Of a DNA stretch of 5,118 nucleotides, positions 1-5,118 are shown piece by piece. The notes under the pieces were generated by a model. That model saw only the letters and a program-made list of their open reading frames with translations, did not search any database and had not been told where the DNA came from. Position 1 is the stretch's first letter; the number at the start of each line of letters is the position of its first letter. Position numbers and translations under genes: made by a program. The DNA comes from an uncultured Ruminococcus sp. (GTDB taxonomy: Bacteria > Bacillota > Clostridia > Oscillospirales > Ruminococcaceae). The stretch is from assembly GCA_947176685.1 (NCBI GenBank), contig CAMWRL010000138.1:1-5118 (forward strand). Reading direction: 5' to 3'.

Positions 1-1
1 T

Positions 2-583
2 ATTGAAGGCGTTCTTGAATCTTCCGCCCCTGCTGTAACATCCGAAACCGTTCTTATTTCGATAGCTGCCGGAATCAATGATGACTTTATAGCAGGCAAA
101 ACCCGTCCTGATGCCAAAGTCATTCTGGTTATGCCCAACACTCCCCTGCTCATCGGTGAGGGAGCTTCAGCACTTTCCCATAACGATGCGGTTACTGACG
201 AGGAGTTTGAAACGGTACTGAATATATTCCGCCTCTGCGGTAAAGCCGCCGTTATCTCAAAGGACAAAATGAAAGAAATTATCGCACTCAACGGAAGCAG
301 TCCGGCATTTATCTATCTTTTCGCCAAAGGCTTCATTGACTATGCCGAAAAAGTCGGTATTGACAAAACAGCCGCAACGGAACTTTTCACCCAGAGCCTT
401 ATCGGTTCAGCAAAAATGATTACTGATTCCGGATATACTATTGATGAACTTATTAAAATGGTATCTTCCCCCGGAGGCACTACCCTTGCCGGACTTGACC
501 GCCTTTATGAGGGCAACCTTACCGGCATTGTCGGCAGCTGCTGCGAAAGCTGTACCCAGAGGGCTTACGAACTTTCAAAATAA
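2..583 (+). CDS. proC: Pyrroline-5-carboxylate reductase, C-terminal part (5' end outside window)
   Basis: ProC catalyses the last step of proline synthesis in the cytoplasm, reducing 1-pyrroline-5-carboxylate to L-proline with NAD(P)H. The reading frame is open from base 2, so the ATG at 131 is an internal Met and not the start. The 193 visible residues begin inside the Rossmann domain: a strand reading LISIAAGI is followed by VILVMPNTP, the conserved ProC turn. The all-helical dimerisation domain comes next, with the NGSSPAFIYLF segment and, near the C-terminus, MVSSPGGTTLAGLDRLYEG, which fits the ProC signature. Full-length ProC is about 265-270 residues, so roughly 70-75 residues with the GxGxxG nucleotide-binding loop lie upstream. 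The visible frame is intact and ends at TAA. No T-rich terminator hairpin follows, so some read-through into the next gene is possible. Confidence 0.97.
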   Translation: MEGVLESSAPAVTSETVLISIAAGINDDFIAGKTRPDAKVILVMPNTPLLIGEGASALSHNDAVTDEEFETVLNIFRLCGKAAVISKDKMKEIIALNGSSPAFIYLFAKGFIDYAEKVGIDKTAATELFTQSLIGSAKMITDSGYTIDELIKMVSSPGGTTLAGLDRLYEGNLTGIVGSCCESCTQRAYELSK

Positions 584-609
584 GTCATAACTTCCGGACG
601 AGCCGCATA

Positions 610-634
610 TTCTGTTATATAATACATAACAGAA
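610..634. promoter_or_regulatory. Perfect 9-bp inverted repeat with TATAAT box in its spacer; candidate promoter/operator
   Basis: TTCTGTTAT (610-618) is the exact reverse complement of ATAACAGAA (626-634), with a 7-base spacer. A perfect -10 hexamer TATAAT lies at 618-623. A TG at 613-614 could alternatively serve as an extended -10 for TATATA at 616-621. No good -35 box is visible 16-18 bases upstream. The right arm overlaps the ribosome binding site of the gene starting at 649. The repeat lacks a following T run, so it is unlikely to be the proC terminator. A promoter/operator role is an inference from layout. Confidence 0.45.
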
Positions 635-637
635 AGG
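631..637 (+). promoter_or_regulatory. Ribosome binding site of the SpoIIM-family gene
   Basis: AGAAAGG lies 11 bases before the ATG at 649. It is an imperfect Shine-Dalgarno site, and its first four bases form part of the right arm of the inverted repeat, so a transcript hairpin there could partly mask it. Confidence 0.5.
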
Positions 638-648
638 CAAAGCTTTTT

Positions 649-1233
649 ATGAAAAATAAAAATTATCCTGAGCAGGACAACAGAAGTAAAGGTTTTATTA
701 TATTATTTATGACTGTTGCCGCCGGAATACTTATCGGTGCGGTTTACTGTACCAGATACAACGCCGCAAATCCGTGGATTCACCAGTACTTTCTGCCGGA
801 GTACTCCGGAAATACTGTATATGAAGTTTTCCGGAATACTTTTGTATCACTTGCGGCGTTTACTGTAACGGCGTTTCTTATCGGACTGTCGGCATTCGGA
901 CAACCTGTCGGAGTGCTTATGCTTCTGTACCGTGGCTTCGGAATAGGTATTGCAGCAGCTTCGGCGTACCTGTCAAAGGGTCTTCACGGTATACCGACAG
1001 TATTTATACTGATTCTGCCGGAATGTACCGCCGCCGCAATAATTTCCGTACTTGCCGTCCGTGAACTTATGCGCCTGTCAAAATCAATGTTTATGTTTAT
1101 TATTTCAGACTCTTACCATACAGACAAGTCTTTTAAACTGTACTGTCTGGAATTTATTGTACTTATAATAGCCTCACTTCTTGTCGCAGTCCTTGCAACC
1201 GTATTAAACTATATCTTTTCGGGACTGCGATAA
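649..1233 (+). CDS. SpoIIM-family (stage II sporulation protein M-like) integral membrane protein
   Basis: A 194-residue, very hydrophobic protein with about five membrane helices, near residues 15-34, 65-84, 86-108, 114-139 and 167-190. The central part resembles SpoIIM/DUF95 proteins: FLIGLSAFGQPVGVLML, then the RGFGIGIAAASAYL helix, then a Pro-containing ILILPECTAAAIISVLAV helix. In this family, a short loop after the second helix leads into a Gly-rich helix and a membrane segment with a central Pro. SpoIIM of Bacillus works with SpoIID and SpoIIP in septal peptidoglycan remodelling during engulfment, but many SpoIIM-like proteins of non-sporulating clostridia have no known job. No spoIID or spoIIP is seen here. 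Length matches the family (about 200). The start is the ATG behind AGAAAGG. The gene is 34 bases upstream of a DUF624 membrane protein, so the two are probably one operon. Family assignment is fairly secure; a sporulation role is not shown. Confidence 0.75.
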   Translation: MKNKNYPEQDNRSKGFIILFMTVAAGILIGAVYCTRYNAANPWIHQYFLPEYSGNTVYEVFRNTFVSLAAFTVTAFLIGLSAFGQPVGVLMLLYRGFGIGIAAASAYLSKGLHGIPTVFILILPECTAAAIISVLAVRELMRLSKSMFMFIISDSYHTDKSFKLYCLEFIVLIIASLLVAVLATVLNYIFSGLR

Positions 1234-1252
1234 TTTTTATCAAAACCGAAAC

Positions 1253-1258
1253 GGAGGA
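1253..1258 (+). promoter_or_regulatory. Strong Shine-Dalgarno site that fixes a TTG start
   Basis: GGAGGA lies 9 bases before TTG at 1268. The next in-frame ATG comes at codon 44, inside the first membrane helix and without such a site. This makes TTG the preferred start for the DUF624 gene. Confidence 0.8.
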
Positions 1259-1267
1259 TTTTTAAAA

Positions 1268-2191
1268 TTGTCGATATTTTCAAATGACTTTGAAAGCAGA
1301 GGAGCAGGAATAGATTTATCTGCCCCCCGAAAAAAAGGAATACGGCTTTTCTTTGAGATTTTTTTCCGCAAATTCTGGAAACTCATTGAAGTAAATATGC
1401 TGTACTTTGTTTTTTTTATACCGGTTTTTCTTATACTTGCGTCACTTGCGTTCATAAAGAATACTGCTGTTTCGCGTGTATGCGCCGGAATTTCTTTGAT
1501 ACTCTTTGTAGTCTGCATAGGTCCTGCAACCGCAGGAATGACAAAAGTTATGCGCAACTTTATACTGGAAAAGCACTCCTTTATAGTAAACGACTTTTTC
1601 AGGGCTTTCAGAACGAATTTCAAAAAAGCCTCAATTGTAGGATTTGTTGACTGTCTCATAATACTTTCCGTGTATGCGTCATTCATAGTATATCCTATGC
1701 TCGTGAAGCAGACAGGAACAATGTTAATGTATATTCCTATGGTGATAACTTTCAGTTTAGCGATAGTGGTCGCTATGATGAACTATTATATTTTCCTTAT
1801 GATGATTGCGACAAATCTTTCATTTACAAGTCTTGTCAAAAACTCTTTTGCTCTTGCTTTTGTGGCACTGAAACAGAATGTTATAAGCTTTATTATAACG
1901 GCGGTTACGGCAGTGGGTATGTTTTTTCTGTACTGGAACTTGAGTTTCAGACCGCTTTTCCTGATGCTGATACCGTTTGTGCCTGCGGCTTTCCTGAACT
2001 TCACTACCTGCTTCATAAGCTATCCGGTAATCCAGAAGTTCGTAATCAATCCGTACTATACCAGCATCGGCGAAGTAAATCCCGAACTTATTGACGACTC
2101 CCCCTCAGAGGAAAAAATCTTTCAGGATATGGGCGGTAAGGAAAAGCCTATAGAAAAACGCAGAAAATCCAAAGGAAAAAGAATTTCATAA
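1268..2191 (+). CDS. DUF624 / YesL-family multi-pass membrane protein
   Basis: A 307-residue membrane protein starting at TTG. About six hydrophobic segments are visible, near residues 41-63, 72-95, 124-146, 154-178, 205-223 and 229-251. DUF624 (YesL-like) features are the GPATAGMTKVMRNF stretch at 85-98 at the end of the second helix, followed by the amphipathic DFFRAFRTNFKKAS at 109-122 leading into the third helix. Bacillus YesL lies in a rhamnogalacturonan-use cluster and other members sit beside sugar transporters, but the biochemical role of the family is unknown. This copy is longer than typical members (about 200-220 residues), with a roughly 20-residue N-terminal extension and a charged cytosolic-looking tail from about 265 ending in a Lys/Arg-rich stretch (KEKPIEKRRKSKGKR). 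It follows the SpoIIM-like gene by 34 bases and ends just before an intrinsic terminator. The 5' part carries several homopolymer runs. Family call is good; function unknown. Confidence 0.75.
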   Translation: MSIFSNDFESRGAGIDLSAPRKKGIRLFFEIFFRKFWKLIEVNMLYFVFFIPVFLILASLAFIKNTAVSRVCAGISLILFVVCIGPATAGMTKVMRNFILEKHSFIVNDFFRAFRTNFKKASIVGFVDCLIILSVYASFIVYPMLVKQTGTMLMYIPMVITFSLAIVVAMMNYYIFLMMIATNLSFTSLVKNSFALAFVALKQNVISFIITAVTAVGMFFLYWNLSFRPLFLMLIPFVPAAFLNFTTCFISYPVIQKFVINPYYTSIGEVNPELIDDSPSEEKIFQDMGGKEKPIEKRRKSKGKRIS

Positions 2192-2197
2192 CTGTAC

Positions 2198-2234
2198 AGC
2201 GGCTTTTTCATTTCCGGAAAAAGCCGCTTTTTTT
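2198..2234 (+). terminator. Intrinsic terminator of the + strand operon
   Basis: AGCGGCTTTTTC (2198-2209) pairs perfectly over 12 bp with GAAAAAGCCGCT (2217-2228) around a 7-base loop, and a run of seven T follows (2228-2234). It begins 6 bases after the stop codon of the DUF624 gene. No T run follows in the minus direction, so it acts on the + strand. Confidence 0.93.
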
Positions 2235-2280
2235 ATAAAAAGACCTCCGTTACAGATAATTCTGCATACAGAGGTCTTTT
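2235..2280 (-). terminator. Intrinsic terminator of the lyase gene, probably bidirectional
   Basis: AAAAGACCTC (2238-2247) and GAGGTCTTTT (2271-2280) form a 10-bp stem. Inside, CAGA (2253-2256) and TCTG (2261-2264) form a small inner stem around TAAT. Read on the minus strand it starts 4 bases after the lyase stop codon and is followed by T-rich sequence. On the + strand it also ends in TTTT, so it could back up the terminator at 2198-2234. Confidence 0.88.
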
Positions 2281-2284
2281 ATAG

Positions 2285-5118
2285 TTATTTAATCAGTGCC
2301 TGTCTCATAAGACAAAGGTCAAATACATCAAGTACGTTGTCTGAATTGAGGTCAGCGGCTTTCCAGTCCGGAAGCTCTGTTTCCGATACTGAAAGAAGCC
2401 ATTTTTCCAGAAGAATCAAATCTGCTGTATTCAACTTTCCGTCCTTGTTGACATCTCCGACTGTTATTTTTTCGGGTTTCTTTTCAGTTGAGATGTTCCA
2501 CTTCTGACAATTACTGTTGGTACTTCCCCACTGCTGAACGTTTGCACCGTTTTCAGTTTTTGCGCCCTCAACTTCCACAAGGCACTTGTCCTTTGAAGTG
2601 TGCGTCAGAATACTGTACGAGCCGTCAATATTCTTTGTGAACCTGAAAAGCTGTGAACTGTTCTTTGATGAATAAGGAGCTATATAAATGTTTCCTCCGT
2701 CAGCAGAACTTCCGGCTTCAAGAGCATAGTTTTCGTCCTGCAATGAGCGAATCCAGTAATAGTTGCCTGAACCGAATGATTTAAGTACCCATTTCTGACA
2801 GTCATAACCGTTGGCAGTCCATTGTTGTACGTTGGTGCTGTCTTCCATAACACCGCCGGCAACTTCCATAACCATACCCGAGTTAGCGTTTTCAAAAATA
2901 TATACAACATCTTCATTCATTGTACAGCCAACGTCTGCTACGGGTTCTAATATCCAGTTCTGACATTCTGCGTTGTTTGCCTCCCACTGCTGAACATTTG
3001 CACCTGAATTTTTGTCAGCATCGGCAACTTCAATAACTGATTTTCCATTGGAAACTCCCGTGTATATCCTGTAACTTCCGTCAGCGTTCTTAACAAGCAT
3101 AAACTGCTGGTTTTTACCGCCGTTGTACTGGTAAATATCAACGTTTGTACCGTTGGCAGTTTTCTTTCCTGCAATGTCAAGTACATAAGTTCCGCCGTCA
3201 CCTACGCAGGAAGCAATATAATAATAACCGTTTCCGGCATTGAACATCTTCCACATATCGTGTGCGGACTGTCCGTCACTTCCCCATTGCTGAACGTTTG
3301 CGCCGTTTGCGGCTTCTGCTCCGGAAACCTGCATATAAAGACCTGAATCAGCGTTCTTTATACGGAAAGTCTCGCCGTCATTGAAGTTTGCAGCTACTGT
3401 TGTTGTAGTTATAGTAGTTGTTGTAGTAGTAGTTGTGGTGGTAGTCTGAGTTGTTGTTGTCTTAGTTGTTGTTGCCTTAGTTGTCGTAACGGTAGTCATT
3501 TCACCGTCCGGCAATGTTGTAAAGCCTGCACTTGGTACGCCGCTTTTTGCTAAACGCAGATACATCATACTGCCGTTTGAGGACTGACAGCCGCTGTATT
3601 TCAGGCAGTATGACTTTGCATTGTCAGCAGTGAGCTTTATGTAGCTGTATTTGCCTGTTGGTCTCCATGTGCTTGCCTTGGAATAGCTTGGATTACTTGA
3701 TGTACCTTCGCCCTGCACTGTTCTGTTGCAGTTGGAGAATTTTGAACCGCTTTCGGCATATGCACCCGCATAGGTAATCTGATTCCAGTCACATATGACG
3801 TTACCGCCGTTTTCGTAGTAACAGTTTTCCGCATATATGTCACAACCGCTATGCACGGTATATGCCATACTGAACTTGTTTACATAGTTGTTGAATGAGT
3901 GGAAATAACCCCATCTCATAAGTCCGGGACCTCTTGTCTCACAGCCGTCATACTTGTTTGAAGCAAGCGTCATATGCGGAAAGCCGTCATATTTAGCTTT
4001 TGAATTGTCGTCATCTGACGGATAGCCGAGAATAAGACCATATTTATGCTTTCCGAATGAGCAGTCAGAAACGGTACAATAGTCCGCATCGTAACAGCAG
4101 GCAAGGAATTTGTCTTCGTCAACAAGTCCTGTTTTCGGAGCATAACCATAGTTTTCGTGTCCGGTAAATGTCACATGGTCAACCCAGATATTTTTACCAG
4201 AACCAAAATAACATACAATTGAATCGTTGTTGTTTGATTCAGCATCGTGCTGCATATCAAAGTTTTTGATAATTACGTTGTTTCCGACACCCTTTGAAGT
4301 AGCCGTACAGAACTGTACATTAAAAAGAGTATGGGCATTATAACTACCGATAATTGTCTTGTTGTTGCGAACGTAAATTCTTCCGGCAGAACACATATAC
4401 CTTGTGCCGTTCATATTGAGTTCGCTAACGCTGATATTCTTTGTTACAACAATAGTATACGGCGTATCGGACTCGGCGTATTTCTTGAGGTCGGCAAAAG
4501 TAGCTGCCTCAACCACTTCACCGAAAAGTCCGCCGATATTTCCGGCTTTGATGTTTCCGTTGTTGTCGTCATCGCAGTATCCTGCAAAACCCTGTAAACC
4601 GTCCGGATTAAGAAGCCATAACTGGTTGTCCGCACCAGTATAGCTTTCGAGTGACATTCCGGACTTGCCCTGTGTAAGTGCGAGCGAATTATCAGAATAG
4701 TTCACAATCTTATAATAGAGATTGTTTCCGAGATGGTCGTCTTTTACCGGAACAGCATACCAGTGCTGTGTCTGGTGGGACTCACTTCCGTACATTATTA
4801 CACTTGTACCGGCTTTTGCAGAATATCCGGACGGGGTGAGAAGTCTTCCGGACTCAGCGTTGCAGATTTTAAAAAAAGTGCCTTTTGAGTCGGTGTTTAC
4901 TATGTCAAACCGCCAGCTTCCGGACATATTGTTTCCCAACGCTTTCATTGACAATGCAGAGCCGTCAGAAGTACCGTTTTCAGTAAGCACCGTCTTGTTG
5001 TCCTTTGCCGAAATATTCATAAGCTGTGCCGGATAATCCGTTGAAACCGCTTTTGCGTCAATCGGCATAACGCTGTGTTCCAGCAGCGGCAGCAGCCACA
5101 CCGCAAGCAGTACAAGGA
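2285..5118 (-). CDS. Secreted cellulosomal PL1 pectate lyase-like enzyme with three ricin-type trefoils and a dockerin (5' end outside window)
   Basis: A modular secreted enzyme predicted to cleave pectin/polygalacturonate by beta-elimination. Residues are numbered from the GTG at 5101, but the frame stays open to the edge (LVLLAV precedes it), so the true start lies outside. Order: signal peptide to about residue 18 (AKA before VS); ricin-like beta-trefoil about 22-166 (QHW 112-114, QLW 160-162); PL1 right-handed beta-helix about 170-520; Thr-rich linker 536-568; two CBM13/RicinB-type trefoils about 574-720 and 730-871; type I dockerin 881-937. PL1 evidence: GFAGYC start, GGLFGEVVEA, IWVDH at 305-309, DADYCTVSDCSF at 338-349, HKYGLILG at 352-359, R390-G-P392, R396-W-G398 and H401..N404-N405. 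Lys353 and Arg390 match the catalytic Lys and Arg of PelC by hand alignment. Deviations: one extra residue between R390 and R396, and Ala334 where PelC has a calcium-binding Asp. Activity on pectate versus methylated pectin is undecided. Family and architecture are strong. Confidence 0.93.
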   Translation of the reverse strand, partial: LVLLAVWLLPLLEHSVMPIDAKAVSTDYPAQLMNISAKDNKTVLTENGTSDGSALSMKALGNNMSGSWRFDIVNTDSKGTFFKICNAESGRLLTPSGYSAKAGTSVIMYGSESHQTQHWYAVPVKDDHLGNNLYYKIVNYSDNSLALTQGKSGMSLESYTGADNQLWLLNPDGLQGFAGYCDDDNNGNIKAGNIGGLFGEVVEAATFADLKKYAESDTPYTIVVTKNISVSELNMNGTRYMCSAGRIYVRNNKTIIGSYNAHTLFNVQFCTATSKGVGNNVIIKNFDMQHDAESNNNDSIVCYFGSGKNIWVDHVTFTGHENYGYAPKTGLVDEDKFLACCYDADYCTVSDCSFGKHKYGLILGYPSDDDNSKAKYDGFPHMTLASNKYDGCETRGPGLMRWGYFHSFNNYVNKFSMAYTVHSGCDIYAENCYYENGGNVICDWNQITYAGAYAESGSKFSNCNRTVQGEGTSSNPSYSKASTWRPTGKYSYIKLTADNAKSYCLKYSGCQSSNGSMMYLRLAKSGVPSAGFTTLPDGEMTTVTTTKATTTKTTTTQTTTTTTTTTTTITTTTVAANFNDGETFRIKNADSGLYMQVSGAEAANGANVQQWGSDGQSAHDMWKMFNAGNGYYYIASCVGDGGTYVLDIAGKKTANGTNVDIYQYNGGKNQQFMLVKNADGSYRIYTGVSNGKSVIEVADADKNSGANVQQWEANNAECQNWILEPVADVGCTMNEDVVYIFENANSGMVMEVAGGVMEDSTNVQQWTANGYDCQKWVLKSFGSGNYYWIRSLQDENYALEAGSSADGGNIYIAPYSSKNSSQLFRFTKNIDGSYSILTHTSKDKCLVEVEGAKTENGANVQQWGSTNSNCQKWNISTEKKPEKITVGDVNKDGKLNTADLILLEKWLLSVSETELPDWKAADLNSDNVLDVFDLCLMRQALIK
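2288..2461 (-). other. Type I dockerin module
   Basis: Two calcium-binding F-hand repeats close the protein. Loop one is DVNKDGKLNTAD (883-894) and loop two is DLNSDNVLDVFD (917-928). Asp/Asn ligands occupy positions 1, 3, 5, 9 and 12 in both. A ruminococcal W-K-A spacer precedes loop two. The module should bind a cohesin of a scaffoldin and place the enzyme in a cellulosome. The repeats differ at positions 10-11 (TA versus VF). Confidence 0.95.
2489..3382 (-). repeat. Tandem pair of ricin-type beta-trefoils (six lobes)
   Basis: NVQQW recurs at residues 602, 702, 757 and 854, each followed 10-14 residues later by a W-containing strand (C-Q-N/K-W in three of four). The middle lobe of each trefoil is divergent: NVDIYQY...NQQF at 653-667 and NIYIAPY...SQLF at 804-819, with Phe replacing the QxW Trp. 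The pattern canonical-divergent-canonical occurs twice, which suggests duplication of a whole trefoil. CBM13/RicinB modules of this kind usually bind galactose- or xylan-type sugars; the ligand here is unknown. Confidence 0.85.
3398..3496 (-). repeat. Thr-codon repeat encoding the poly-Thr linker
   Basis: Thirty-three residues (536-568), nearly all Thr with a few Lys, Val, Ala, Gln and Ile. On the minus strand this is a run of ACA/ACT/ACC codons, seen on the + strand as GTT/TGT/AGT triplets. Such linkers are flexible, often O-glycosylated, and separate catalytic from binding modules in ruminococcal enzymes. The near-triplet repeat could change length by slippage without breaking the frame. 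Confidence 0.9.
3542..4594 (-). other. PL1 (pectate lyase) catalytic domain
   Basis: The parallel beta-helix catalytic module, about residues 170-520. It carries the family-1 landmarks IWVDH, TVSDCSF, HKYGLILG and the RxP...RxGxxHxxNN block. It closes with the usual C-terminal Y-Y-I-K-L-x(3)-N-A-K segment, where the peptide chain packs back on the helix. It contains 15 cysteines, several next to each other or on neighbouring coils (335, 336, 342, 347). Confidence 0.9.
4604..5038 (-). other. N-terminal ricin-like beta-trefoil
   Basis: About residues 22-166, directly after the signal peptide. Three lobes end in degenerate QxW-type strands: GSW at 61-63, QHW at 112-114 and QLW at 160-162. It is clearly less similar to the C-terminal trefoils than they are to each other, so it has an older or separate origin. 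It joins the PL1 domain without a linker. Confidence 0.7.
5048..5118 (-). other. Signal peptide of the lyase (N-region outside window)
   Basis: The minus-strand frame reads LVLLAVWLLPLL from 5116, a hydrophobic core, then EHSVMPIDAKA, with a good AxA signal peptidase I site after the Ala encoded at 5048-5050. The positive N-terminus is not in the window. This shows that the GTG at 5101, inside the core, is not the start codon. Confidence 0.8.

Noticed and set aside
131..583. ProC as a short complete 150-residue protein starting at ATG 131
   Set aside because: The frame is open back to base 2 and encodes conserved ProC sequence before that Met, which is part of the VMPNTP motif.
610..634. Inverted repeat as the proC intrinsic terminator
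   Set aside because: The stem is AT-rich and no T run follows on either strand.
1240..1686. 148-codon minus-strand open frame opposite the DUF624 gene
   Set aside because: It lies almost wholly inside a better-supported membrane-protein gene, shows no recognisable family, and has the Lys/Arg/Phe-rich composition expected of a reverse frame.
2489..3382. Repeats as a CRISPR-like or mobile element
   Set aside because: The repetition is protein-coding lobes of unequal spacing with diverged DNA, not short identical direct repeats; no transposase or terminal repeats are present.
2680..3843. Short minus-strand open frames inside the lyase in other frames
   Set aside because: They are shifted readings of the repetitive trefoil and PL1 sequence with no independent start signal or family.
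4331..5036. Plus-strand open frames opposite the lyase
   Set aside because: They overlap the signal-peptide, trefoil and PL1 coding sequence, which has clear motifs; no family features are seen in the plus-strand frames.

Overview
The window looks like a chromosomal segment of a Gram-positive anaerobe of the Ruminococcus flavefaciens / R. albus / R. champanellensis type (Oscillospiraceae). The main reason is the large minus-strand gene. It encodes a secreted pectate-lyase-like enzyme ending in a type I dockerin with the second-repeat wording typical of ruminococcal cellulosomes (WKAADLNSDNVLDVFDLCLM). A Thr-rich linker, strong GGAGG-type ribosome binding sites and a SpoIIM-family membrane protein fit the same group. 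The species is inferred, not proven.

Layout. (1) 2-583 (+): the C-terminal three quarters of ProC, pyrroline-5-carboxylate reductase, which enters from the left edge. (2) 584-648: a short gap with a perfect 9-bp inverted repeat whose spacer overlaps a TATAAT box. This is a candidate promoter/operator for the next genes. (3) 649-1233 (+): a five-helix SpoIIM-family membrane protein. (4) 1268-2191 (+): a DUF624/YesL-family multi-pass membrane protein, started at TTG behind a strong GGAGGA; it is probably co-transcribed with the gene before it. (5) 2198-2280: two adjacent intrinsic terminators between convergent transcription units, the left one serving the + strand and the right one mainly the - strand. 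(6) 2285-5118 (-): a modular cellulosomal enzyme running off the right edge, ordered signal peptide / ricin-like beta-trefoil / PL1 beta-helix / poly-Thr linker / two beta-trefoils / dockerin.

How the parts relate. The left-hand operon covers housekeeping (proline synthesis) and two membrane proteins of uncertain role. The right-hand gene belongs to plant cell-wall breakdown: the dockerin should attach the lyase to a scaffoldin cohesin and the trefoils probably bind sugars. Nothing in the sequence links the two halves functionally. I found no mobile element, CRISPR array, tRNA or rRNA. There is no gene-free stretch over 300 bases. No wholly new system is evident. The most unusual item is the lyase, with three trefoils, a cysteine-rich catalytic domain and altered PL1 active-site and calcium-site residues.
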